This document shows, one piece after another, positions 1 to 11,699 of a stretch of DNA of 64,000 nt. This stretch comes from Anthonomus grandis grandis (Eukaryota > Arthropoda > Insecta > Coleoptera > Curculionidae), in contig NC_065550.1 of the NCBI RefSeq assembly GCF_022605725.1, positions 10,354,001-10,418,000 on the forward strand, written 5' to 3'. The notes under the pieces are model-generated. The model ran no database searches. It was not told where the DNA came from and saw nothing but the letters and a program-made list of their open reading frames with translations. The translations under genes and the position numbers were made by a program. Position 1 is the first letter of the stretch, and every line of letters starts with the position of its first letter.

Positions 1-700
1 TTTTTTTTTGAGGCTAGGTTTAAATCTGGCTTAGGTTTGCAATTTGTGTCCGTTTTATTTGAAAAGGCTATAGGACATGCGTCTGGAAAAGTTGATCATA
101 ATACATACTTCCGATATATTGTGGAGATATTTTGAAGAAACGTGGCAACTAATTCCAGGACATGTTTATGATTTAATTGCTATTGAGATATCATTGATTA
201 AAAAAAATCAAGAATGCTGCACCTGCTAATCACTAGTATAAGTTCTTTTTTATAAAAAATATACAAAACATATAACCATAGTATACATCTATGCAAGTAC
301 TAAATATTACAAATACATAATACTAAAATGGTTTCAAAGCCTAGCTTTCATGTATTGCTTTAATTAATAAGTAGTAATGTTAAATAAATCAACATCGGCA
401 TTGTTTGCATGTCACATTATGCTGCTGACAGACCTCCCCATATCGTGTTCTGTGAAATGGGACCTCAAAGGTTCTTATCAGCCTAGTCACGTGGAGGTAC
501 ATATATGTCACATTTTTGAAGGAGTTTGGGAGAGTCTTTTGTATTTTTTTCTATTTGCTGTATTGCAGTAAAGGAGAATGTGGTCTCTAAAAGTGAATTT
601 AGTGTCAAATAAGACACCCAAATTCCTAATTAAATCAGTCCCTTGAATAGGATTACCTTAGAAGTGATATGCATTGAGTAGCGCAATATTTGATTTATTA
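1..700. other. AT-rich stretch without a recognised gene
   Basis: I see no coding pattern, splice-flanked exon or repeat that I can name. A short open stretch at 377-571 has no recognisable motif and is probably chance. The DNA is presumably intronic or upstream sequence of the Sox gene further right. Confidence 0.5.
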
Positions 701-2260
701 AAGTGTATTTATTTACATTTATTGCTATTCACAGTGCACCCCTTCCCCAAGGCTCCAACAATATAGTCATAGTATACCAACAGGTTACTTGAGACACAAC
801 GATTTTCGTAAAACCTATGCTGATTCTCATCTATAACATTTTCAAAAATATTTTTCAATGAATCAGAGATTAATGACTCAAATAGTTTTGGGACTAAGGA
901 TATTAGACACACTGGCCAATAATTATTTGCCATATCTCTATAACCTGAGTTTTTATATATAGGTGTAAGGTAGGAATGCTTCCAGGTATCAATGAAAATT
1001 GCTGAAGAGAGTGAGAGATTAAACAAAAGCATTAGAGGACTACTTAAAGAAAAAGCAAAACGTTCTTTTTCTGCGAAACATAGCTATATCATCTGGCCCA
1101 GGACCCTTTCTCAAATCGATCTGAAGAAGCTTTTCAAAAAAAAAATCTGTAATTTCAATTCTATATGATCCAATATCTGCACTACATAAATCGCAAGCAT
1201 CTTCAGGAAGTTGAAAAGCCTAAGAATCGACAGATACAGAAGTAAATTGCACTGCAAACATATTTGCTATTATCTCCCCGTCCTTGGCTATAAAATCTGC
1301 CAACTTATGGAATCAGGAATATGATCCTCAGTTTGGGAGTGGATCTTTTTCCAAAAAAATGTTGGATCACCTATCAGGCTTTGTTGAACATTGAATATGT
1401 AGACATTAAAACTTTTTCGAATTTGAGATTTACAATTTGAAATTTTTAGTTGTCTAAGTTCACCAAAAATATTTTGTTTTAATATTGACTTACTAAATTT
1501 GTATTGTTTTTGGACTTCCTTTTTTAATAACATATTAGAGTTAGGTTCACTGCTATACCACACTGGAAAATTACTTATCTTTTATAAAAATCCTTGGTAC
1601 ATAGAGTTAGTGATATTATAGTTTAGTTTAATAAATAAATCACCCAGCACTACTAACATCATTTACAAGAATATCATCCCACCTATAATATTAAAATCTG
1701 AATTTTTAAAATTATTTATATATTGCTCATTTTCTAATATTTTAAATTTGATATTTGTATTAAAACTTAGATCCAGGAGGGATAATAAGAATTCCATGGA
1801 ACAAGACTACTATGTGCACATACAATAGTAGTATTAATATCATTTGAAAATATAAGGTCTAAAAACACATTAGGATTAGGAATTTTATTAATTTGTCAAA
1901 AGCTTAAAAACGACATAGTCTCCAAAACTAGTTGTGCAGCTCCAGACTGTCTACAAACCATACAACATTATGGGTATTCCAGCAGCATCCAATCAGCATG
2001 TGGTAAGTTATAGTCCCCAATGATATATATTATTTTTCTCATTTGTTGCCAACCTCTTCAACTAATAAGCAATAATCAGCTTATTCGGTACCATTGCTAT
2101 TAGGCAGAAAGTAGACAGGCAGACTCTCCTTTCCATGGTAATCTCAATTCATATCTTTCAATTTTTTTTATTGGTGCCCCTCGATACCTAGAGACTACGA
2201 ACCACTGTATATCTATTTAAGCCAAGCTGTCCTATTGAAAAGTCTGAGGTTGGCCAAGTT
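700..2260 (-). mobile_element. Jockey/CR1-like non-LTR retrotransposon remnant
   Basis: Minus-strand remnant of an APE-type LINE. Reading from high to low coordinates, an endonuclease motif GDYNLPHADW is visible at about 1984-2023 (the GD-N...W signature of apurinic-type endonucleases). A linker region is open at 1288-1563. The N-terminal reverse transcriptase region at 709-1032 contains an 'LTPIYKNSG...NNYWPVCLISLVPKLFE' type stretch, typical of the RT fingers. Several stops and frame changes break it, and the RT palm and the 3' end are absent. It is a dead, 5'-to-mid fragment. Clade assignment (Jockey/CR1 group) is by motif resemblance only. Confidence 0.75.
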
Positions 2261-2307
2261 TCAGAGAAAATGATCACATAAATATTCAGTAATATTTTCA
2301 TGTGTTA

Positions 2308-2339
2308 TACTCTATTTCAGAAGTGTATAAAGCAATAAA
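2308..2339 (+). repeat. Left terminal inverted repeat of the DD82E element
   Basis: Pairs with 4377-4408 in inverse orientation; 30 of 32 positions agree by eye. A TA dinucleotide immediately outside each end fits Tc1/mariner target choice. Confidence 0.9.
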
Positions 2340-2637
2340 CTGGGGAATTCCGTTCTGTTTGGCTACATTTCGTGGTAGTTCATAGGCGCAGGTACTTATA
2401 ATATTTATGAATTTAATTTTCACGGATTAAATGCCTTTATTTTGAAAGAGATTAAATACTAAATAAATACTTTTAATCCTTTTGTATAGGTACCTATCTT
2501 TTAACGCTTTGTAACATGCAAAAATGGGGTCAGGTAATATATACAGACTATAAATACTTTAAAATCATATTTTAAATGTTAGTAGTCACTGCTACGCTGT
2601 AGTGTAATCACAATATTATTATCCCAATATTTAAAAA

Positions 2638-3990
2638 ATGGAGGTATTCAGTCCAACGAAAAGATGTACTAAAAATTCTCCACTATCGCTGAGTGAAAAA
2701 GTTATTATTTTAAATGTACATGATTGCATAAAACACGATTATCCTAGTTTTACTGTGCAAGAAATTGTTGAAAAATGTTCTCGAATGAGTGGAATTGGAA
2801 AGTCCACCATTTTCAAATTGCTGCGGAAAAGAAAAGTAGCAGGTCAAGTGGAATCTCCCAAGCAAAAGCCAGGACGACCTACAAAAGTCCTTGATGAAAA
2901 TGCTTAATGTATAATTCGAAGAAAAGTTCACTCTTTTTATTTTAAAAGAGAAATACCCACCCTAGACAAAATTTTAATGGAGCTTGGCCGAGATGACAGT
3001 ATTCCGTTGATAAGTAGAAAACTTTTATGGAAAACTTTAAAAAATATGGATTTTGCCTGGGAAAAGCATAACCGCAAAGCACTTTTACTGGAGAGCGACG
3101 AAATTGTTTGTTGGAGACGACAATACTTGAGAAGTATCAAGCAGTACCGCAGGGAGCAAAAGAAAGTTTTTTATCTTGATGAGACGTGGATTAACGAAGG
3201 TTATATAGTCCAAAAAATGTGGCAAGACAAAAATATAACCAGTGCTCGCCAAGCTTTCATAGAAGACCTGTCTACGGGTATTAAAGTACCTTCGGGAAAA
3301 GGAAAAAGACTTATAATCACACATATTGGAAGCGAAGAGGGATTTTTAAAAGAAGGTCTGCTAACCTTTGAGTCGACTCGCACAGGAGATTACCATGAAG
3401 ACATGAACTCAGACGTTTTCGAGGACTATTTTGGTAAAATGATAAAATTTCTTTCGGCTAATTCGGTGGTGGTTATGGATAACGCAAGCTATCATTCACG
3501 GCGAATAGAGAAGACGCCAACTTCAAGTTGGAGAAAGCAAGAAATTATCGATTGGCTGACTGCAAAAGGTATTGCGTTTGAAGCAAATTTGATAAAAAAA
3601 GAACTGCTGGCATTAGCAAACTTACACAAAACTCATTTCATGAAATACGCCGTGGAAGATATAGCCGAAAAATATAATATAACTGTACTGCGCTTGCCGC
3701 CATATCATTGCGAACTAAATCCTATAGAACTGATATGGGCGCAGGTAAAAGGATTTGTAGCAAGACAAAACACGACTTTTAAAATGAAAGATGTTAAGCT
3801 ACTGTTTGATCAAGCCATTACGGAAGCGACACCAGAGAATTGGCGAAAAGCAGTCCAGCATGTAATTAAGCAAGAGGACAAAATGTGGGATCTTGACAAC
3901 CTCATCGATCAGACAGTCGATCCTTTAATTATAATGTCAAGAGGTGATGACAGTTCGTCAGATGACGAAGAAGACTACAATCTATTATAA
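2638..3990 (+). pseudogene. DD82E transposase, one premature stop
   Basis: Transposase of the surrounding element, about 450 codons in one frame. The N-terminal part (2638-2904) is a helix-turn-helix-like DNA-binding region; the rest is a DDE_3-type RNase-H-fold nuclease. Catalytic candidates, counting from the ATG at 2638, are D181 in FYLDETW, D281 in VVMDNASYH and E364 in NPIELIWAQVK. That gives 82 residues between the last two, filled by a basic helical insert not found in ordinary DD34 transposases. An in-frame TAA at 2905-2907 separates the DNA-binding and catalytic halves. The sibling copy at 31171 has AAA at the same codon, so the stop is a recent A-to-T change. The acidic C-terminus (SSSDDEED) is intact. 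The start ATG follows an A-rich leader and is shared by both copies. Confidence 0.88.
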
Positions 3991-4376
3991 TTTAAAATTG
4001 TTATACACTGTTCAAAAAGTGCCAGATCCAAAAGTGACATTTTCAACTGTTTTACTCTACATATTATGTTCAATAAATTTGTGAAAAAAATATATTATTC
4101 CATTTAAACAAAAGTAACTTTCTAAAATAAAATAGCATTTAAGTACATTAATTATAAGGTAAAAAACAAGTCCCAGTTGCACGCCTTTGGCGAACCGTTT
4201 TCAATGTTTATCAGTGGGTAACAATGGGCAAAACTCATAAATTGACCCAAAACCGGGTGGCACTACCTGCAATCAACGAAAAGAAAGAATTTTACATTGA
4301 AACTAATACCCAACTAAGGTAGTGGCATAAAATATTGGTGGATCACCAGGTACCACTTTTGCATACCTAATGAGGT

Positions 4377-4408
4377 TTTATTGCTCTACACACTTCTGAA
4401 ATAGAGTA
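4377..4408 (-). repeat. Right terminal inverted repeat of the DD82E element
   Basis: Inverse match of 2308-2339, followed by the TA target duplication at 4409-4410. Confidence 0.9.
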
Positions 4409-4410
4409 TA

Positions 4411-4930
4411 ATAGAATTTTAAATCCCTACTTGGTGTTTACTGTTTGAATTTCTCGCTGCAAGCACAATAACCGATTTTTTAGTTAAGTTTGAAGTAGAA
4501 GTATTATCCTATATAAAAAATCAATTCGGGCTTTGTTATTGTTTGATTCACCAATTTTTTCCTATATTTTTCTTTAAATAGTCAATTTTCTTATGTAGCA
4601 ATTAGGTATTTTTAAAGAGAACCTGTTTTTTATCCTGCAATACGAGCACTTGGGTATTCGAGCATTAGGCTTATTATATTTACGTAAGTGTAATGACTCA
4701 TCAGTATGCGAATCGCAATTAGACCAAATTATGCTGTTTACTGGTTTTTTTTACTTCTTTTATGCGCACTACACAACCCTCTTGTGTATGATAGACACAC
4801 TCGCATTTTAACATTTTTTTTAAATTTCTATAGGGCACGAAATATTCATATTTTAAGCTATTGTTTTTATACCTGTATTATGCATATTTAAGAAAGATTT
4901 TACAGTTGGCTTAAAGATCTTTAAATTATG
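4411..4930. other. AT-rich spacer
   Basis: Nothing recognised. An open stretch at 4706-4891 is hydrophobic and of random character in AT-rich DNA. Confidence 0.5.
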
Positions 4931-4932
4931 TA

Positions 4933-6639
4933 CAGGGTGTCATATTTTCGTTACATTTGCAAGGTATCTCCGTTCTTTTGAACGCTAACGGGATGCGATT
5001 TTCGCAAGAGTGTGCTACTTTTTCGTGAAGCTAAAGATGCCGTTAACAAAATGTACATAACCCTCTTAGTTTTTAAGTTACAGAGCATTTTTGAAAATGT
5101 TGCATTTTGGTTCTCGTATCTCCGTTATCCTTCAACTTATCGAAAAGTTGTAGTTGTTTTTTTTTAATGAAACACCCTGTAGATTTCTAGACTAAAAAAC
5201 TGCCTTCTTTTGCCGTTTCAAAAATATATAATAGCAAGCACTTTTTTCATAAATAAGCAAATCAATGATTTTTTTAAAAATTGAAATGCATAGTTTAATA
5301 GTAGGCCATAAAAATAATAAATAAAAGATAGCAAATAGGTATTTTTTTATAAAAGCATTTTCTTTAAATTAAAAAGAATCATTGTTCTCGATACTATGAC
5401 ATGATAGTATGTTCTTAGATTTTGAAATTCTAAATGAATTGCCTCTCGAAGTACTGCTGTCATATCGTGGTTTAAATACTTCATTTTATATATAGCCTTA
5501 TAAAATAAAATCTAGAATTAAGTGATTTGGAGGTCGTGGAGGCCATTTAATAGGTCTGTTGGTAGGTATCTATCTTTCAGGAAAGTTATTGTAAAGAATC
5601 GCCCTTAAGCCCTGATTTTCTGTATGCCAGTTCTTTTTATTGTAACAATTTAAATTACCCGCACTTGAAAAACGCATCCGTTTGACGAGATAACACTGGC
5701 AAAACAGTTTCATATAGTTGCAGTATATGAAATTGGTATGGATGATACTTATATTTCTTCAAGATCCATTTTCTTTCCTTGTTGTCTTTGTTGTATATTT
5801 TAGTACGCGGGTAAACAAAAGATCCGAGCTCAACTAAAAAAACGGTTCTCTTTTTTTTCTGGTTATCTAACAAGCATAAACTTAATAATGATATTATAGA
5901 GATTTACATAGCATCTTAGCTTAATTCACTTACTTAGCTTCAAAAATATAATTCCGAATCTTCCGAAAATTTTTATTGTGTATTCTGTATAAAATATACT
6001 AGCGTATCATATTTGTCGTAATTTTCATACGCTGCCATTCAAAGAAATAAATAAAAATATCAAAAGAACGAAAATAAACTGGTTGTAGAAAATACTGGTT
6101 GTAGACCAAAAAACCGATAAGATACATCAATATTTGACATTAATTTTTGTTTTTCGCCATAAACAATAGCTATGTCCTACTCTCAAGTTATGGATTTAAT
6201 TTTAGAAAATTGTCATTTATTTGCGTGCTTATGAAAAAAAGTATATTATATATTTTTGAAACGGTAAAAAAAAACAAATGATATAGCTTATAAATATACA
6301 TCATGTTCTATTCATACAAAACATAAATTTGGTTTAAGTCAAAAATAGTAAATATTTAACAGAAATTATCTATACCACTGTATTCTACGGAAAAAGAATC
6401 TATAAGAATATTATTTTACCTTTTTGATAAGTTGAAGGATAACGTATATACTGGGAGGAGGCTCAAAATGCATGCAAAACATTTTTTAAAATTTGCGGTA
6501 TCTTATAAACTAAGAGGGCTATTTTGTTCACGGTATCATTAGCTTCACGAATATGTAGCACTGTCGCGAAAACCGAATCCCGTTACTGTTAAAAGTAACG
6601 GAGATACCCCGCAAAAGTACATGTACATATCTTCACCAG
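4933..6639. mobile_element. Mariner-like element remnant with about 200-bp inverted repeats
   Basis: The left arm (about 4933-5150) starts after TA with CAGGGTGTCATATTTTCG. It is mirrored by the right arm (about 6425-6639): shared blocks include GGTATCTCCGTT, TCGTGAAGCTAA and CTTCAACTTATC. The arms have drifted. The interior carries a minus-strand scrap of a DDE_3-type transposase (5395-5640), and the rest is unrecognisable. The TA flank and CAGGGTGTC end place it with the mariner-like elements of this window. Confidence 0.7.
5395..5640 (-). pseudogene. Mariner-like DDE_3 transposase C-terminal scrap
   Basis: Minus-strand translation gives KWPPRPPNHLILDFIL followed by GYI*NEVFKP. This is a decayed form of the 'WPxRSPDLTPLDFFLWGxLK' block around the third catalytic residue of IS630/mariner transposases. 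Stops are present and upstream catalytic blocks are not visible. Confidence 0.6.
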
Positions 6640-6839
6640 ACTTCCAAATATGCATATTTTTGTTTTATTTAACCTTAATGAAGTCATTTTAAATTTTTCA
6701 TCCCCTTATTATTTTAACAAGAATAGGTATTTAAAATTAAATTTGTTTGAGATTTTTTTTTCAAGACTTTTAAACTGTCTCTATAGGTTTACCCTATTTA
6801 TCGGCGTAGTCTCCAGCCAATTAACACTTATTAGAGGGG

Positions 6840-7215
6840 TCTTAAATGCGCGCATCCATGGCTATATAGGTATAGGGAAAGATGCGGTGTGTGCGTGTTG
6901 GGCTCATGGGCGCGAACGTATGGGTCTCTTAGCTCGCCGCCCTGTTATTAGCCAATGCCGCCGACCTGCCCACAGAAACTTTGTCATTCTGAGGCCCCCG
7001 GGGCCCCCATAAACGAAAACAAAACTGCGCGACTGCGGTGCGGTATGGATTCGCGCGACCATACAAAGTTGGTTCGTATATATTGGCTTGAAATACGACC
7101 GTAAATCTATAGAAATGGAAAATAGCGGTTGTTTGGAATGAAGCAATTTCTCGACGTCTGAAGTGGTTTTACTACCGAGTTTGTTTCGTATTATCATGGC
7201 AATAGTCGGGAAATA
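6840..7215. other. C+G- and CpG-richer island in AT-rich DNA, function unknown
   Basis: The stretch at about 6840-7080 stands out from its surroundings by many CpG and GC-rich blocks (for example GGCCCCCGGGGCCCCCAT near 6992). Reading frames are open on both strands (6650-7012 plus, 6904-7224 minus), as expected of GC-rich DNA. Neither shows a known domain, and no flanking inverted repeats were seen. It could be a conserved enhancer or promoter of the downstream Sox gene, a non-coding first exon, or a fragment of an unrecognised element. Confidence 0.4.
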
Positions 7216-7224
7216 TACGATCAT

Positions 7225-7925
7225 ATAAATTCATATTTTAATTGTTTCAATTTGTCCAATCACTTTTCAGAGAATTTGTCAAAAATAAATTTCAATTCAA
7301 CAGTTTGGTAATGTATCAGTAGACTTACAATATTGAGAACATAATATGTTAGATAAACAATCAAATACCTTACTAAAATCTTAAATTAGATCCTTATTAT
7401 TCATTTTAACTCGGCCAAGCTAAACTTTAAAGTAAGAAGTATATCTTAAAATTAATTATTTTTCAAATTTTTGTTTGACGCAAAATGACATTTTTTCGCA
7501 CACTGAATGTTTCAGTTACTGGAACAGAAATAGTAAGTAAGTATAACTGTGTAACATTATTTTTCATGTCCTAAAAACTGAGAAAAACCACTTGGTGATG
7601 ACAACTATGTGGTAGGGCCAAAATGACCATTCTGATGCATTTATGTAAGTCCATGATTACCCTCAAGAAAATTACTCCAATTTAATACCGTTGCTGCTAA
7701 TGCCAATATAGAAAATTCAAGATCAACTAGAAAAAAAAACACTATATCTTTGCCGATGGACATACAAATGACTTAAATAGTAACACTTTTACATTTAAGA
7801 AAATCTATACATATTTTTTCATCTTTATCTCTTCTAAATCATATTTCTTTTACCTGAACAGTGTAGTTTTATCAATTTTTGAGAAGTCTTAAAAATAATT
7901 AGTCACTTGCCGCATGTGCTGATTC
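7225..7925. other. AT-rich spacer
   Basis: No gene or repeat recognised. Confidence 0.5.
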
Positions 7926-7927
7926 TA

Positions 7928-9240
7928 TAGGGTGTCCCGCAAGGAAGAAACAAAATTTCACTACGTGTTCTTTCGATGCATCGAGTCGGAACATGGGTCC
8001 AGTAATGGTCGGTATAGTAATAGTCCATGGGTCGGTAAGTAAGCAAATTACTTGCGAGATATGATTTTTTTTTAATTTAATAGTGTTATTGTATCGAAAA
8101 CTATAATGCTAATAATATTTATCTGTAGTATGACGTTCTATCAACATTAAGCAGGCCGAGTGTCATGCATACTTTTTATTTTGTTGCCATGGATACTTCT
8201 TTCACTTGTTATTCTGTTATAGTGGTTGCGTCAATTTCACAGAAATTTGTACAAATTAGCGTCATATTTATTTTACTAATGAAGAATACGCAGACCTTCT
8301 GCTAATATACGGATATTGTAACGGAAGTGGTAGAGGAGCAGTGCTTGAGTACCGCGGCGACCGGTATCTAAATCGAAGAATTGGAACACCGGAAACCTGA
8401 CAGACGGGTATTTAGGAGCAACAAGATCATTTCTAAATGCTTCTATCACACTTCTATCAGCAGCTGCCCAAGATGCAATACTGGATAGTGTTAAGCGGTT
8501 ACCATCAACTAGTGGTCGCAGAATATCACGTCGGGTATAATATCACTGCTTTTACCTAAATGACCGCATGGAGAACAATGCATAACTTTGGTTTGTACTA
8601 ATTTCAGGTGCAATCTGTCCGCTCACTGATCTGGGCCCTCGTGTACAGTTCTGCAATTGGCTCATTGCAAGTCCTAATTTGGTTAATATTAACATTTTGT
8701 TCACTGATGAGGCTACATTCACCCGAGATGGTGTCAATAATTATAATTCTTGGCAGTTTGAAAATCCCCATGCAACAACCGAATATTAGGAGATCAGTTA
8801 GTCAGCCCTTATGTGACAGTCGTATGACATCTGCATTTTATGCTCAGTTCTTACGAGAAGAACTGCCTGTGTTATTAGAGGATATTCCGATTCAAAGAAG
8901 ACAACAAATGTGGTTGTAGCATGAAGGGGCTCTGCCTCACAGTAGTAGAAATGTGGCTGAATATTTAAACAGTAGGACAAAGGATTGGACGTAGAGGCAT
9001 ATTTTCCTGCCTCCCCCCTCACTCACTCCTAACCGGATTTAAGGTTTTTGGACTATTACTTATAGGGACATATAAAGAGTTTAGTGTATATAGTAGAGAA
9101 ATCACATACCAGCGCTGAACTGCTTCGTGAAATAAATAATATCGCTAACGACCTAAGTAATATCCACCGTATTATTGGGAAAACTGTCAGCTTCGTCACT
9201 TAAAGGGCTGACTGTACGTACTTACAATGTGAAGGTGGAC
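7928..9240 (+). mobile_element. Mariner-like (DDE_3, HTH type) element remnant
   Basis: Begins near a TA followed by GGGTGTCCCGCAAGG. In broken plus-strand frames the order of an insect IS630-like transposase is kept. First comes an N-terminal HTH block (about 8290-8380: YGYCNGSGRGAVLEY, then a Y-LNRR motif), then FTDEATFTRDG (first catalytic D, about 8700-8735). Next are LPVLLEDIPIQRRQQMWL and HEGALPHSSRNVAEYLN (second block, D replaced by E; 8860-8970), and finally LDYYL-GHIKSLVY (about 9047-9090). Stops and frameshifts are frequent. The right end is uncertain. Confidence 0.72.
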
Positions 9241-9540
9241 ACTTAAAACAATTATTTTCATATAGCAGTATTAAGTTTTTTGTTAAATAAAAATATGTTT
9301 TGGCATTACTGTAGTTTTCGGCACAATAACATTATTATTACATTTAAAAAAATCAGGTTCTGGTAAGAAAGGACATTTCCGACTCCAACTTACCTAAAGA
9401 ATATGTAGTGCAATATTATATCCCTTACCTCGCGGGAAAGAACAACAGAACAACAAATAATTACAGTTCTTCAATTAAAAGAAATATGAAGCTAAACTTT
9501 ACATAGGTCTTTGTTTCTAGAAATACACATACGGTATATG
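9241..9540. other. AT-rich spacer
   Basis: No gene recognised; probably the decayed 3' part of the preceding element. Confidence 0.4.
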
Positions 9541-10106
9541 TATCACGGTCGATGGAAAGTTACATGTCTAAGAAAAGTGGGGCATTGGATTTTTTTTTTT
9601 AAATTTGGCAATATAGGTATTTTTGGATTTATAATTCATTTCTGATTTTTTTTTCATAATAATGTCCTATATCTATTTCTCACAGTTTTCAAGTTATTTT
9701 CCATTAATTAAATTCAATATTTAATTTCCAATAAATCATAGCTAGGTTTTAAATGATAATATATTCCTATATCTAATTATTAAGGTTATAAAACGGAATA
9801 AAACCGGAAATAAAACCTTTTTCTAAGTTTTTTTAAAAACATAAATTTAGCATGATTTAAGTAGATATGTTTGAAATATCAAAATTAAAAATTACATACG
9901 AGTATTTAACAATAACTGTGCTGATAATACATTCGCACATTTTTTAAACCAAATAATTCGAATGTATTAAAATGAAAAGAAATAACAAATTAAAAGGTTC
10001 AATAAAATGTTAAACAAAGAATCAACAAGAGAAATTTATTCTAGATCACTTCTTTTAGCAAATGTCCCATTTTTCATAAATGTCTAACCTACCATCGACC
10101 ATTATA
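9541..10106. mobile_element. Short inverted-repeat element (MITE-like)
   Basis: The left end near 9543 (CGGTCGATGG, then GTTACATGTCTAAGAAAAGTG) is mirrored near 10045-10104 (CACTTTTC-like CCCATTTTTCATAAATG, AACCTACCATCGACC). The arms are about 50 bp and diverged; the interior is AT-rich and non-coding. TA flanks are plausible. Family not assigned. Confidence 0.55.
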
Positions 10107-11399
10107 CACCATGTATGTATGGTCCTATTTACCTTAGTTTTTGCTTATTAATGAACATATTGAATTATATAATGTTTAATCTTATTCCTAATAAAAAACC
10201 TCGTCATATATATACGCATTCTTTTCTACCGGACGGCACAAATCACCAAAAACCTACGCATATAATTAGCTTCTGGGCTCCATACATGTACCATTAGTCA
10301 AAAAAGCCTCAACTAAACTCATATACATCTAATGGCCTATCACATGTTTGGGAATGTAACACGGGATTAGTATTAGTATTTCGTGTAACAGATTAGATAC
10401 AATCTTAGACCACTACTTTTTTATTTGAAAATATGACCCTGTGTAGACATGGATTTGTCATTTAGATGGTCGCCTATATGGGTAATATTTAGTACCTTTT
10501 TAAGCAACATGGCAACAATGGAAATGCTTAAACCTAAGCGCTATAATATAATTTATTATTATTATTCCCTTGTATGGTCCACAAATCGATAGGTAATTGG
10601 CTTGTAATTATTTTTTTTAAATTGATCGTGACCGATGCGATGGTGAAAACTGACAATAGACTATAGCTGTTTGGTCAGATATATAAATGACCTTTAATTT
10701 TGTAGGCTGGGATTTTTTTTGTTGTTGTTTAGTGATATATTGGCATTTTAGGAGCAACTAATTTTTACCAAATTCAAACATCATTTAAAATGCATTACGG
10801 TTAAGTAACACATTTATATTTTAAACTTTCAATATATGAATATTTTATTTTAAAAGATACATTATAATGTAAGGTAATAGCAATATAATTAAAATAATGT
10901 TCTAAGCTAACAACTTAAACATACAATTACTAATACAAAAAAAATCTTTCTAAAGTAATTTTTCGCAAAATGTGTTTCTCTATGCATGTATGATGCCAAA
11001 ATTTTAAATATTCGTTGAATATAATGTGTTTTAAGTAAAACGTATATTCTTGTGAATTGTTGACCAAAGATTGTCAATTAGATGTGGTGTTTTGTAGGTA
11101 AATTGGTCAATTGCTGAAGAAAAATATTTGTTTCTACTCAACGTTTCTAATCATATTTAATTTATCTTCAGGGCTTGACAATAAATAAAAAGAAATGGTG
11201 TTTAAAAACTTTTTAAGAATATTTAGTAAAAAAATATAAGTTAACATTTATGTAAATGATAATATCCATGTGATGAGTTTCAAGATGAGGGGAAGGGAAA
11301 ACTATCAAAAATATTTACCGATGCCGTAGTTCTCAGTTCTCTCTCGTTACCTAGAATACCACATATTACAGGTGTGAAATAGCAAACTTCAATTTATTA
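10107..11399. other. AT-rich spacer
   Basis: No gene, RNA or repeat boundary recognised. Short open stretches are compositional. Confidence 0.5.
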
Positions 11400-11407
11400 T
11401 AAACTAC
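11400..11407. repeat. Left 8-bp target-site duplication of Merlin-type element
   Basis: TAAACTAC, identical to 18619-18626. Confidence 0.9.
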
Positions 11408-11699
11408 GGGTCCGTTAAAGTTAAAGGGACGTCTAAAACAAACGATTTTTTTTAAATTTTTACATAGAATGTTGAGTTTTGAACATTTTATTGATAAAAA
11501 AGTGAGAATGAAGTAAAAAAATGCAAAATTTTAAAAATTATAAACGATTTTTCTACTTACGTATAATTCACAATTACACCCGGCTTAACTATACTCTATT
11601 TGCGACTAGCCATCACGTTGACCAATATATATGCTATTAATTTAAATTTATAGCCCTAAGTAACCAAATTCTGTAACTTAGAAGGATTTACATCACTTC
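11408..11699 (+). repeat. Left long terminal inverted repeat of Merlin-type element
   Basis: Matches 18335-18618 in reverse orientation over its length, with scattered substitutions and small indels. Shared landmarks include GGGACGTCTAAAA, the ACATAGAATGTTGAG block and GACTAGCCATCACGTTGA. Confidence 0.88.

Larger units (their letters stand above)
2308..4408 (+). mobile_element. Complete IS630-Tc1-mariner element, DD82E type (Sailor-like)
   Basis: A 2.1-kb DNA transposon bounded by TA target duplications (2306-2307 and 4409-4410). It has about 32-bp terminal inverted repeats (2308-2339 and 4377-4408) starting TACTCTATTTCAGAAGTGT, with two mismatches. It holds one plus-strand transposase frame broken by a single stop. 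The spacing between the second and third catalytic acidic residues is 82, which corresponds to the DD82E lineage that I recall as Sailor; the family name is from memory, the spacing is counted. A shorter sibling with the same ends is at 31171-32090. Confidence 0.9.

Noticed and set aside
6650..7012. 120-codon plus-strand frame
   Set aside because: It starts in AT-rich DNA and runs through a GC-rich patch; no domain, no splice context, and an overlapping minus frame of equal length.
8608..8919. 103-codon frame taken as a gene
   Set aside because: The true transposase frame is a different one, with FTDEATFTRDG; this frame only picks up the last block by a frameshift.
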